Shown piece by piece: positions 15,956-24,041 of a stretch of 64,000 bases of DNA. This stretch comes from Paraburkholderia humisilvae (lineage in GTDB: Bacteria > Pseudomonadota > Gammaproteobacteria > Burkholderiales > Burkholderiaceae): the NCBI RefSeq assembly GCF_902859855.1, contig NZ_CADIKH010000003.1:62001-126000 (forward strand), written 5' to 3'. The notes beneath the pieces were generated by a model. That model did no database searches. It was not told where the DNA came from and saw only the letters and a list, made by a program, of their open reading frames with translations. Position 1 is the stretch's first letter, and each line of letters begins with the position of its first letter. The position numbers and the translations under genes are program-made.

Positions 15956-17479
15956 ATGAGTTCCGTTTCCAACGCGCAGACGACGTCGTCGCGCAACACC
16001 CCGCTGCTGCTGACCGCTTCGTTCGGCTGCGCCATGACCGTGCTCGATACGAACGTGGTGGGCATCGTGCTGCCGACTATCGCGCGAGACCTGAACGCGT
16101 CGTTTGCGGATATCGAGTGGGTAATCAGCGCGTACGTATTGTGCTTCGCGTCGCTGCTACTGCCCGCGGGCTCGATCGCCGACCGCTTCGGGCGCAAGCG
16201 TGTGTTTATCGCCGGCATTGCGCTGTTCGCGCTGGCGTCGCTCGCGTGCGGGATGGCGCCGACCGCGCGGGCGCTGTATGTCGCGCGTGCGCTGCAAGGG
16301 GTCGGCGCTGCGTTTCAACTCGCGCCGGCACTCGCGATCATCGGCCACGCGTTCCACGACGAAAGTGAACGTGCACGAGCGTGGGCAATCTGGGGCGGCA
16401 TCATGGGGCTGACGATGGTGGTATCGCCGCTCATCGGTGGCGTGATCAGTGCATCGCTCGGCTGGCGCTGGGCATTCAATATCAACGTGCCGATTTGCGC
16501 GGCGCTTGCGTTCGCGGTGTTGAAAATCGTCGACGAGTCGCGCGACCCGACACCGCGCACGGTCGATTTGCCGGGCATCGGCCTCTTCGCGTTTGCGATG
16601 TTCGGACTCACGTGGGCGCTTATCCTTGGCCCGGACCGCGGCTGGACCAGCGCAGCGGTGCTGTTGCGCGCGCTTGCGGGAGTCGGCCTGTTTGCGCTTT
16701 TCGCCGCCGTCGAACGCCGTCGCGCGCATCCGATGCTCGATCTCACGCTGTTTCGCGCGTGGCCTTTTGTCGGCGCGATCGTCGCGATGTTTGCGTATGC
16801 GGCTTGCGCTCAGGTCATGGCGTCCTTGCTGCCGCTTTTTCTACAGAATGCACGCGGGGAAAGCGCGCTCGATGCAGGCGTCGGCATGCTGCCCTTCGCA
16901 CTCGCGATGCTGTTGCTGCCCATGATCGGCCGCCGGCTCGGCCAACACCTGGCGTCTTATCAGATCCTCACACTCGGCCTCGTGACCGTCTGCATCGGCA
17001 GCGCGGTAATGAGCGTGGCTGCACGCTCAGGCGGCTTCACGGTGTTGCTCGTCGGCATGGCGGTGCTCGGCAGCGGCGGCGGCCTGCTGAACGGCGAAAC
17101 GCAGAAGGCGATCATGGGCACCGTGCCGCGCGACCGCGCGGGCATGGCGTCCGGCATCAGCACCACAGCGCGCTTCTCGGGCATCCTGCTCGGCTTTTCC
17201 GGACTCGGCGCGGTGCTGGCCGTCAGCGTGCATGACGCAGTGCGACGCAATCTCGCCAACGCGCACGTGCCGATCGCGCCGGGCTTTATCGACCGGATCG
17301 TCGCGGGCGACTTCGAACGCGCGACACAGTTGTATCCGCAATCAGTGGTGCAGAGCGTCACGCAGCTTGCGCGTGCCGGCTACGGCGCGGGCTTCGGCGA
17401 CGCATTCGTCACCGCGTCGATGGTCGCGCTGACAGCCGCGGTGATTGTCTTCTGCTCGATGCGTCGCGGCGCGCGATAA
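15956..17479 (+). CDS. DHA2-family (14-helix) MFS efflux transporter
   Basis: A 507-residue drug:proton antiporter-2 type permease. Signature motifs are DTNVVGIVLPTIARDL (helix 1), GSIADRFGRKRVF (motif A, loop 2-3) and the LGWRWAFNINVP stretch of the antiporter region. About 14 hydrophobic segments are visible. The ATG at 15956 is chosen with an AAAGG site eight bases upstream. An in-frame ATG at 15851 is possible but has no good site and adds a non-membrane tail. It probably exports toxic compounds or metabolites. It lies between the divergent LysR regulator and a downstream MocR regulator on the same strand. Confidence 0.9.
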   Translation: MSSVSNAQTTSSRNTPLLLTASFGCAMTVLDTNVVGIVLPTIARDLNASFADIEWVISAYVLCFASLLLPAGSIADRFGRKRVFIAGIALFALASLACGMAPTARALYVARALQGVGAAFQLAPALAIIGHAFHDESERARAWAIWGGIMGLTMVVSPLIGGVISASLGWRWAFNINVPICAALAFAVLKIVDESRDPTPRTVDLPGIGLFAFAMFGLTWALILGPDRGWTSAAVLLRALAGVGLFALFAAVERRRAHPMLDLTLFRAWPFVGAIVAMFAYAACAQVMASLLPLFLQNARGESALDAGVGMLPFALAMLLLPMIGRRLGQHLASYQILTLGLVTVCIGSAVMSVAARSGGFTVLLVGMAVLGSGGGLLNGETQKAIMGTVPRDRAGMASGISTTARFSGILLGFSGLGAVLAVSVHDAVRRNLANAHVPIAPGFIDRIVAGDFERATQLYPQSVVQSVTQLARAGYGAGFGDAFVTASMVALTAAVIVFCSMRRGAR

Positions 17480-17518
17480 TGTCGTGCGCGCTTTCGCGCG
17501 TTCACGACGGCAATCGCG

Positions 17519-18949
17519 ATGACACGATACGAACAACTCGCCAATACGATGGCCGCGCAGATCCGCTCGGGAAGTCTCGCGGTCGGCGCACGCATGCCTT
17601 CGCTGCGGCAGGTGATCGCGCAGCACGGCGTGAGCCAGTCGACGGTATTTCGCGCGTACTACCTGCTCGAAGAGTGGGGGCTGATCCGCGCGCAGGAGCG
17701 CTCCGGCTATTACGTCGCGCGCGGTGCCGCCGTCGCGCGCAACCACGCGCAGTCGCAGCCCCGGACACCCGCAGCGCCCGCCAAGGTCGACATCAGCGAT
17801 CTCGTCTTCTCGGTGCTCGAAGCCGCCAAACATCCGGGCATCGTGCCGCTCGGTTCTGCGTTCCCGTCGCCGTTGCTGTTTCCGCTGCAGCGTCTCGCGA
17901 AGTCGCTCGGGCAGTCCGCGCGTTTTGTGAGCCCGTGGAATAGCGTCGCCGATCTGCCGCCCGGCAACGAAACGTTACGCAGCCAGATCGCGTTGCGCTA
18001 CCTCCGCATGGGCATCGCGCAGCCGCTCGACGAAATCGTCGTCACGAATGGCGCGCTCGAAGCACTGAATTTGTGTCTGATGGCCGTGACGCGGCCAGGC
18101 GACGTCGTCGCGATCGAATCGCCCGGCTTCTATGCGGCGTTGCAGGCGATCGAGCGGCTCGACCTGCGGGCCGTCGAAATCCCGGTCGACCCGCGCACCG
18201 GGCTCGACCTCGACGCACTTGCGCACGCGCTGCAAACCTATCCGGTGCGCGCGTGCTGGTTGATGACCAATTTCCAGAATCCGACCGGCGTCACGCTCGC
18301 AGTCGAAAAGAAGAAAGCGCTGGTCGAATTGCTCGCGCAGCACGACGTGCCGCTGATCGAAGACGACGTGTATGGCGAGCTGCATTTTCAGGCCGACTAT
18401 CCGCTGCCGGCGCGCGCGTTCGACAATCGCGGCATGGTGATGCACTGCAGCTCGTTCTCGAAGACCCTCGCGCCGGGATACCGGGTCGGCTGGGTCGCGG
18501 CGGGCAAGTTCGCGGACAAGGTGCAAAAGCTCAAGCTGATGACGACCCTGTCATCGAGCATTCCGGTGCAGGCCGGCATAGCCGACTATTTGCAGCACGG
18601 CGGGTATGACCGTCATTTGCACAAGCTGCGCGCGGCGTTGCTCGCGCAACGGGGCGACATGGAAGCCGCGATCCGGCGCTGGATGCCGGACGGCGTAAAG
18701 TGGGCGCGGCCCGAAGGGGGATACTTCGTATGGCTCGAGTTTGCGGACCCGATCGATGCGATGGAACTGCACCGGCTCGCGATCGAGCAGCGTATCAGCG
18801 TCGCGCCGGGGCCGATGTTTTCCGCGGCACGCGCGTTTGAAAATTGCGTGCGACTCAACTTCGGTCACCCATGGAGCGCGAAAATCGACGACGCATTGCG
18901 CGTGCTGGGCGAACTGGTGCGCCGCACCGTGACCCCCGCGAGGCGCTGA
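17519..18949 (+). CDS. MocR-family transcriptional regulator (second copy)
   Basis: A 476-residue GntR/aminotransferase-fold regulator, paralogous in architecture to the one at 10756-12180. The winged helix is MTRYEQLANTMAAQIRSGSL, then RQVIAQHGVSQSTVFRAYYL. The aminotransferase domain has the PLP Lys in CSSFSKTLAPGYRVGW and the NFQNPTGV motif, both intact. It starts 39 bases after the efflux-pump stop, on the same strand, so the two may form one transcript. MocR proteins usually sense PLP or an amino acid; the target genes here are unknown. Confidence 0.92.
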   Translation: MTRYEQLANTMAAQIRSGSLAVGARMPSLRQVIAQHGVSQSTVFRAYYLLEEWGLIRAQERSGYYVARGAAVARNHAQSQPRTPAAPAKVDISDLVFSVLEAAKHPGIVPLGSAFPSPLLFPLQRLAKSLGQSARFVSPWNSVADLPPGNETLRSQIALRYLRMGIAQPLDEIVVTNGALEALNLCLMAVTRPGDVVAIESPGFYAALQAIERLDLRAVEIPVDPRTGLDLDALAHALQTYPVRACWLMTNFQNPTGVTLAVEKKKALVELLAQHDVPLIEDDVYGELHFQADYPLPARAFDNRGMVMHCSSFSKTLAPGYRVGWVAAGKFADKVQKLKLMTTLSSSIPVQAGIADYLQHGGYDRHLHKLRAALLAQRGDMEAAIRRWMPDGVKWARPEGGYFVWLEFADPIDAMELHRLAIEQRISVAPGPMFSAARAFENCVRLNFGHPWSAKIDDALRVLGELVRRTVTPARR

Positions 18950-19002
18950 ATGGCGGGCAACGCGCTGCGCGAGCCGTTTGTCACGGGATGCGCTTTCGCG
19001 CG

Positions 19003-19191
19003 TCAATGCGCAACCGTGATTGCGATTTTCGCGAGTGCGAACAGCAGCGCGCCGAAGCAGCCCGCCAACGCCACTGCCATTACCGGCAACAACGGCAGCT
19101 TGACCGACGCGAAGTCGGCGTCATGCGACGCGCCGCGCCGCACGCCAAAGAAGCTCCACAACACGATTCGCATCATTCTCAGCATCGACAT
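19003..19191 (-). CDS. DUF2970 small membrane protein
   Basis: A 62-residue protein of the DUF2970 family. The pattern MMRIVLWSFFGVRRGASHDA plus a C-terminal transmembrane helix (LLPVMAVALAGCFGALLFAL) is characteristic. The start is the ATG at 19191 behind GGAG; the 301-residue open frame upstream is a shadow of the msrC gene on the other strand. Family members often sit near respiratory or redox genes, but their function is unknown. It is divergent from msrC. Confidence 0.85.
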   Translation of the reverse strand: MSMLRMMRIVLWSFFGVRRGASHDADFASVKLPLLPVMAVALAGCFGALLFALAKIAITVAH

Positions 19192-19388
19192 GATCGTTCT
19201 CCGGTGGACTGGCCACACGCCCGATATCCGGACGTGTTTCGATGCGCTTATCGTACGGGCGACGCCAACCTCCGCACAGCAGCAGATGCGTGCCGATTCA
19301 GCGTAGCAGCGATGCACGCGGCGCGGCTTTGATTTACATTGAGCTTTCGGCGCCGCGCCCTTTTCCCCTTTCCGAAGAGACCCTGACC

Positions 19389-19880
19389 ATGTTCGAAGAA
19401 ACCGTATCCGCCAATCTGCCCAAGCCGGCTTTCTACGCTGAGCTCGAGCATCAGGCACGCGCGCTGCTTGCCGGCGAGTCGAACCGGGTCGCCAATGCGG
19501 CGAATTTTGCCGCATTGCTGTATCACACGATGCCGCAGTTGAACTGGGCAGGCTTCTACTTTCTTGTCGACGGTGAACTGGTCGTCGGTCCGTTTCAAGG
19601 CAAACCCGCCCGTGTGCGCATTGCGATCGGACGCGGCGTGTGCGGCACCGCTGCCGCAACCCGTCAGACACAACTGGTGCCCGATGTGCACGCGTTCGCC
19701 GATCACATCGCGTGTGATTCGGCGTCGCAATCGGAAATTGTGATTCCCTTACTGACGCGAGCCGGTGAACTGCTTGGCGTACTGGATCTCGACAGCCCAG
19801 TTCTCGCGCGTTTTGATGATGAAGACCGGCAAGGGCTGGAGGCGGTTGCGAAGGTATTGGTCGAATCGATCGACCGGTAA
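19389..19880 (+). CDS. msrC: Free methionine-(R)-sulfoxide reductase (GAF domain)
   Basis: A 163-residue GAF-domain enzyme that reduces free methionine-R-sulfoxide with thioredoxin. The family pattern GRGVCGTAAATRQTQLVPDV and FADHIACDSASQSEIVIPL is present. Cys109 (HIAC) corresponds to the catalytic Cys118 of E. coli MsrC and Cys85 (GVC) to Cys94. The third family cysteine, ten residues before Cys85 and normally in a GKPAC context, is Arg75 here (GKPAR), one base away from Cys. The start is the ATG at 19389. The enzyme may still work with one resolving cysteine. Apart from the divergent DUF2970 gene it stands alone. Confidence 0.88.
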   Translation: MFEETVSANLPKPAFYAELEHQARALLAGESNRVANAANFAALLYHTMPQLNWAGFYFLVDGELVVGPFQGKPARVRIAIGRGVCGTAAATRQTQLVPDVHAFADHIACDSASQSEIVIPLLTRAGELLGVLDLDSPVLARFDDEDRQGLEAVAKVLVESIDR

Positions 19881-19978
19881 CGCAAAACGCGGGTGATACA
19901 AAACTCAATTCATGCCATTGCGACGACGGAGTGGGGGGCAGCGGGCCCCCGGTCTCCTTCTTCAGCCATTTTCATAGA

Positions 19979-20314
19979 TCAGCCGCCAAAGTAAGGCTCA
20001 CAGAAACCAATGGGGCCGACACATTCGTTGCCCGGATGACGGGCCTTCGATATACGCGAACCACTCGCACTCGAACCCGACACGCTACCGCCGACGCCGC
20101 TCGTCGACATGTTTTGCGCCCAGATCTTCGCTTCGGCTGCCTGGATATCGGCGGGATAGTTGACGTGTTCACCGGACGATGGATCGTAGCCGGCCTGCTC
20201 GACACGCGCCAGATCCGCGTTGACTTCCGCACGCGTCAGCGAGCTCTGTGCGAACGACAGAGCAGGAGCCGCAATCGCGCTGGCGGCTAGCGTCAGATAG
20301 ATAAGCGTCTTCAT
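19979..20314 (-). CDS. DUF4148-type secreted protein with C-terminal CVGPIGFC motif
   Basis: A 111-residue periplasmic protein. The start is the ATG at 20314 behind AAGGA. The signal peptide ends near ALSFAQ, residue 23. The DUF4148 core is SLTRAEVNADLARVEQAGYD followed by VNYPADIQAAEAKI. A Ser/Gly-rich linker leads to the tail ECVGPIGFCEPYFGG at the extreme C-terminus. DUF4148 proteins are abundant in Burkholderia and have no assigned role. The tail is shared with the neighbouring gene (20369-20719) and with the gene at 14-301, and looks like a functional sorting or binding tag. Confidence 0.88.
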   Translation of the reverse strand: MKTLIYLTLAASAIAAPALSFAQSSLTRAEVNADLARVEQAGYDPSSGEHVNYPADIQAAEAKIWAQNMSTSGVGGSVSGSSASGSRISKARHPGNECVGPIGFCEPYFGG

Positions 20315-20368
20315 GATTTCAATTCCTTGATTGGCCAAAAGGGATTCGCAATCCGGAAGCGCCTCGCA

Positions 20369-20719
20369 TTAGCTACCGAAGTAGATATTGCAGAAGCTCA
20401 CCGGGCCGACACACGTCTGAGGCTTGCTGGACGTGCCGTCAGGCATCGCAATGTGATGGCCGCTCTGGCTCGTACCCGACATGCCAGGGCCTTCGCCGCT
20501 ATCCGGATGCTGCGCCTGCTGGCGCGCCACCTGATCCTGATAGATCGGCGCGACGTCCGGATACGATGCATCGGATACGAAGCGCGATCCATTGTTTTCA
20601 GCCTGAATCAGTTCCTGACGAACTTCCGCACGCGTCGTTTCCTGCGCAAAGGCGTTGGTGAAAACCGTTGTCGAAGCAAGAATGGCAGCGGACATCGTCA
20701 GCATCGCAAGCATCTTCAT
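20369..20719 (-). CDS. DUF4148-type secreted protein with C-terminal CVGPVSFC motif
   Basis: A 116-residue exported protein. The signal peptide runs to NAFAQ (about residue 25). A short DUF4148-like helix follows (TTRAEVRQELIQAENNGSRF). The region SGEGPGMSGTSQSGHH resembles the middle of the protein at 14-301, and the end is TCVGPVSFCNIYFGS. It starts at ATG 20719. It lies 54 bases upstream of the gene at 19979-20314 on the same strand, so the two may be co-transcribed and arose by duplication. Function unknown. Confidence 0.88.
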   Translation of the reverse strand: MKMLAMLTMSAAILASTTVFTNAFAQETTRAEVRQELIQAENNGSRFVSDASYPDVAPIYQDQVARQQAQHPDSGEGPGMSGTSQSGHHIAMPDGTSSKPQTCVGPVSFCNIYFGS

Positions 20720-21072
20720 CTTAGACTCCTTAAGTGATCGTGGGGGGTGAGTTCAATGGTGCCCACATCAGCGTGAACATCGCCGCCACGGCCAGTATTC
20801 CGGCGTCCGAAAATTATTTGCGTTTCACTGTTGGATAGTGTCCTTTTCAATACCGACCGGTCCTTTTTTGGATACATCTTCGTGATTGACCAATAGGCGT
20901 TCCCGTGCGATTTGAAAAAATCGCATCGCATGCTTTTCAATTCGGGAATAAACGCAGTGCGCTACTGTTTGTCAGGTGGAAGCGAACATAGACGACAATA
21001 CGTTCATCCGCGGACCCGTTTGCACATTTCATTATCCGTCCAGTCCACACCAGGCTCACCGAGGAGACTGTC
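20720..21072. other. Divergent intergenic region with an inverted repeat
   Basis: This gap holds the promoters of the small secreted gene (minus) and of the quinone oxidoreductase (plus). It is AT-richer than its neighbours. A perfect inverted repeat, GCGATTT (20907-20913) and AAATCGC (20918-20924), is a good candidate operator. No supported gene is present. Confidence 0.5.
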
Positions 21073-22059
21073 ATGTCCATGCAGGCGCTTGTATTGAATC
21101 GTCACCACGGTCCGCTCGAATTGACCCGCTTGCCGAAGCCTGCGCCGAACACCGGACAGGTACTCGTGCGTATCGCGGCGAGCGGATTGAACCCGCTCGA
21201 TGCAAAGATTCGCGCGGGGCAAGCCGCACACGCGAAACACCCGTTGCCGCTCGTGTTGGGCATCGATCTCGCCGGTACCGTCGAAGCAATCGGGTCCGGC
21301 GTCACCGCGTTCAACGTGGGAGATCAGATATTCGGTATGACCGGCGGTGTTGGCGGAATTCAGGGGTCACTCGCGCAGTACGCGGCAGTGGATGCACGCC
21401 TGATCGCGCTCAAGCCGCAGAGTCTGTCATTTCATGATGCTGCCGCGCTGCCGCTCGCGTTCATCACCGCGTGGTCGGGCATCGTCGATCGCGCGCATCT
21501 GCAAGCCGGACAGCACGTGCTCGTGCACGGCGGCGCAGGGGGCGTCGGTCACGTCGCGGTGCAACTTGCGGCCGCCATGGGCGCGACGGTCTGCGCAACA
21601 GCCAGTGCGCGCGACCTCGACTACGTTGCGCGACTGGGCGCAACGCCGATCGACTATCGCGCCCATACGGTCGATCAGTACGTCGCGTCCTGCACCGCCG
21701 GTGCGGGCTTCGACGTCGTGGTCGACACAGTCGGCGGCGGGACGCTCGACGCGTCGTTCGCCGCTGTCAAACATTTCGGGCACGTGGTCAGCGCACTCGG
21801 CTGGGGTACGCACGCGCTCGCGCCGCTATCGTTTCGCGAAGCGACCTACTCGGGCGTGTTCACGCTGTATCCGCTCTTGAGCGGACAACATCGTGCTCAC
21901 CACGGTGAGATGCTTCGCGAAGCGGCGCGTCTCGTCGACAGCGGCAAACTGACGCCGTGCGTCGATCCGCGCCGCTTCGATCTGGGCTCGGCCGAAAGCG
22001 CGTATCAGGCGCTTTCTGACAGCAGCGCACGCGGCAAGCTCGTGGTCGATATCGCCTGA
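21073..22059 (+). CDS. Zinc-free medium-chain quinone oxidoreductase / alcohol dehydrogenase
   Basis: A 328-residue MDR-superfamily NADPH-dependent oxidoreductase. The N-terminal GroES-like domain includes GEVLVR-type sequence (TGQVLVRIAASGLNPLDAKI) and GIDLAGTVEAIGSGV. The Rossmann motif is HGGAGGVGHVAVQLA. The zinc-binding Cys/His set of true alcohol dehydrogenases is absent, so quinones or activated alkenes are likely substrates. It starts at ATG 21073 behind GAGGAG and stands alone. Expression may be governed through the inverted repeat upstream, which suggests but does not prove redox or electrophile control. Confidence 0.9.
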   Translation: MSMQALVLNRHHGPLELTRLPKPAPNTGQVLVRIAASGLNPLDAKIRAGQAAHAKHPLPLVLGIDLAGTVEAIGSGVTAFNVGDQIFGMTGGVGGIQGSLAQYAAVDARLIALKPQSLSFHDAAALPLAFITAWSGIVDRAHLQAGQHVLVHGGAGGVGHVAVQLAAAMGATVCATASARDLDYVARLGATPIDYRAHTVDQYVASCTAGAGFDVVVDTVGGGTLDASFAAVKHFGHVVSALGWGTHALAPLSFREATYSGVFTLYPLLSGQHRAHHGEMLREAARLVDSGKLTPCVDPRRFDLGSAESAYQALSDSSARGKLVVDIA

Positions 22060-22076
22060 CGCGCGCGCCGGCCCAC

Positions 22077-22095
22077 AGGCGCCGCAGCGGCGCCT
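22077..22095. terminator. Hairpin between convergent genes
   Basis: AGGCGCCGC (22077-22085) pairs with GCGGCGCCT (22087-22095). It sits between the convergent oxidoreductase and propeller-discoidin genes. No T tract follows, so termination strength is uncertain. Confidence 0.5.
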
Positions 22096-22113
22096 AAGCC
22101 GATACCGGATGGA

Positions 22114-23535
22114 TTACGAACCCCACACCTGCATCTCGTCCAGCGAATAACCCCAGGCGGTCGCGCGTTTCGTGCCGTACATGCGCACGTAGCGGCCGCT
22201 GCCCTTCAGGTTCGCCAGCGACACGTGACCCGAGCCGACGCCGCTCGTTGTTGAGTAAATCGAAGTCCAGTTCACGTTGTCATTCGACGTCTGGATCTGA
22301 TACCACGCCGCGCCCGCGTCCCAGTAGAGGTCCACCGCGGTGATGCTTTTCACCGCGCCCAGATCGACCATCAGCCACTGCGTACCCGCGGCGTTGCCTT
22401 CAATCGAATCCCAACGCGTGCTCTCCGTGTTACCGTCGAACGCCTTGTCCGCCGTCAGGCTCGAGTTGTAGCTTGACGAAGCGCTAGCCGGCTTGCCTTG
22501 CGACAGCAGCGTCTTGCCGGGTGTCGACGTGCTCGTGCCGCTCCAGTAGTTCGAGCCGAGCTTCGCCTTCGTCGAGTCCGAATTCACGCCGAACTGCGAC
22601 AGGTTCCAGCGCTTGCCAGTACTGACATCCGCGACATACAGCTGATATCCACCGTCCGTCGTCGACGACATGAACAGGTAGTTGGTGCCATCGACCGGCG
22701 ACGGGTCCGAATTGTTGCCCTTGCAGTCGTTGATCGACAGCTGGTTTGGCGTATCGGTCGGGTTGACCTTCGAGTAGATCTGATCGAGCTGGCTCGCTGC
22801 ACTGAGCCAGCGCGCGTAGAACACCGTACCGTCCTTGCGCACCATCGGATAGTAGGTTTGCAGGCCTGACGGCGCGTCGAACGCGACCTTCTGATGCGTC
22901 GCGATGGTTTCCTTGTACAAGCCGAGTCCCGCGCCGGTACCGGTCGCGAAGTACACCGCGCTGCTGTCCGGCGACGGGAACGGCATCGAGCTTTCGATCG
23001 ACGGCGCGGTATTCGTCACGTCGACCACCGACGTGAACTGCGGACCGCCGCTGGTGAACGACAGCGTGGCTTCCATCACATCGCCGTTCTGCTTGAAGAA
23101 CAGCTTGCTGCCGTCGCTGCTGAATTTCGGATCTTCGTTGCGGGTCTGGCCGGTGCTGTTGGTCATGTTGATCGGCGCGCTATTCGAGCCGACCTGCCAG
23201 ATGAACACGTTCCACGCGTTGTTCGTGACACCCATGAACGCGATCCATTTGCCGTCCGGGCTGAACACCGCATTCATCGGATCTTTGATGCCCCACGAGC
23301 TCTTTGACACCTGCGTGAGCGTGCGGGCCGTGAAGTCGTAGATGAAGATCTGGCTGGTGCCGTCACCGTAGCTGACGTAGCTGTGGTACGCGAGCTTGCC
23401 GGTGAGCGTGGACGGGAAGGAGGCGTTCGATTGGTCGGCGGGACTGTTCACACAGGCTGCCTGGACCTGAACTGCAAGTGCGGAGAGCGCAATGCCGGCG
23501 GCGGCGATACGGAGGGCGGGAGAGGTGAGGCGCAA
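22114..23535 (-). CDS. Secreted beta-propeller (TolB/PD40-like) protein with C-terminal discoidin domain
   Basis: A 473-residue exported protein. The signal peptide ends near VQVQAA, residue 27. Residues 45-330 are TolB-like PD40 propeller repeats, for example NAVFSPDGKWIAFMG and DPKFSSDGSKLFF. The C-terminal part (about 340-473) is an F5/8 type C discoidin-like module (SYNSSLTADKAFDGNTESTR through DEMQVWGS), which commonly binds carbohydrate. The start is a TTG at 23535 with AGGAA nine bases upstream; no closer ATG exists. It probably works in the envelope or matrix as a glycan-binding protein. The leader carries a hairpin with a T tract. Codon use matches the host. Confidence 0.85.
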   Translation of the reverse strand: MRLTSPALRIAAAGIALSALAVQVQAACVNSPADQSNASFPSTLTGKLAYHSYVSYGDGTSQIFIYDFTARTLTQVSKSSWGIKDPMNAVFSPDGKWIAFMGVTNNAWNVFIWQVGSNSAPINMTNSTGQTRNEDPKFSSDGSKLFFKQNGDVMEATLSFTSGGPQFTSVVDVTNTAPSIESSMPFPSPDSSAVYFATGTGAGLGLYKETIATHQKVAFDAPSGLQTYYPMVRKDGTVFYARWLSAASQLDQIYSKVNPTDTPNQLSINDCKGNNSDPSPVDGTNYLFMSSTTDGGYQLYVADVSTGKRWNLSQFGVNSDSTKAKLGSNYWSGTSTSTPGKTLLSQGKPASASSSYNSSLTADKAFDGNTESTRWDSIEGNAAGTQWLMVDLGAVKSITAVDLYWDAGAAWYQIQTSNDNVNWTSIYSTTSGVGSGHVSLANLKGSGRYVRMYGTKRATAWGYSLDEMQVWGS

Positions 23536-24041
23536 AATTCAGTATTCCTATGATAAATGGCCGTTCGAATCCGATTGACGCGGACGCGGTAAATCTGTCC
23601 GATCTCCTTTTTCAAGGAAAAAAGCTCCGCCACTCGGGTCGATGCCGAGGAAAAAAACGCCAATTCGCTGAAGTTGGCGAAGCTGAGGAAAGGACATCAG
23701 GACTGCGCACCGTGAAAAACCGGTACGAACCTTCGTTCCTTTCGGGGTGGCAGGTTTCGCTTAGTAGCGCAGGGCTACTAACGGAACCTAACGATAGACA
23801 AATGAGCCTGGAGCATACCCGCAGTTATCTGAAAAATAAACCCTCGGGAATGGAAAATGCTCTGGTCAGTTCTGAAACTATGACCTCGGATCGCATCACA
23901 CTGGGGTCAGACGGAAAGTATTACGTAGCACCCCTATTTTGTTTCTTAAGGGGGTAAAGACCGCAAAACATCGCATCTTTTGTCGTGAGATCGCCGTCTG
24001 TCTGCTAGAGTGAAAAAGTAACTAAAACGCAGGACGTCGAG
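23536..24041. other. Structured leader region upstream of the discoidin gene
   Basis: About 500 bases between divergent genes. No convincing protein gene is seen; the 135-residue plus-strand frame has poor composition. The region is rich in inverted repeats on the minus strand, the strand of the discoidin gene. One is a stem of TTAGTAGC with GCTACTAA (23761-23768 and 23774-23781) inside an outer AGGTT/AACCT pairing. The other is the terminator-like hairpin listed separately. It may be a regulatory leader or a small RNA. Confidence 0.5.
23651..23679 (-). terminator. Intrinsic terminator or attenuator in the leader of the discoidin gene
   Basis: On the minus strand CGCCAA and TTGGCG pair (23679-23674 with 23663-23658). 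An inner TTC/GAA pairing closes the loop, and seven T follow directly (23657-23651). It points toward the discoidin gene, whose start is 116 bases further on. It would therefore stop transcription before the gene unless overcome, or it marks the 3' end of a small RNA. Confidence 0.65.

Noticed and set aside
23550..23957. 135-residue plus-strand frame in the structured gap
   Set aside because: No ribosome site and atypical residue use; inverted repeats with a T run on the other strand explain the region better.
23536..24041. Cyclic di-GMP riboswitch
   Set aside because: The conserved GEMM core words could not be found on either strand; only generic hairpins are seen.
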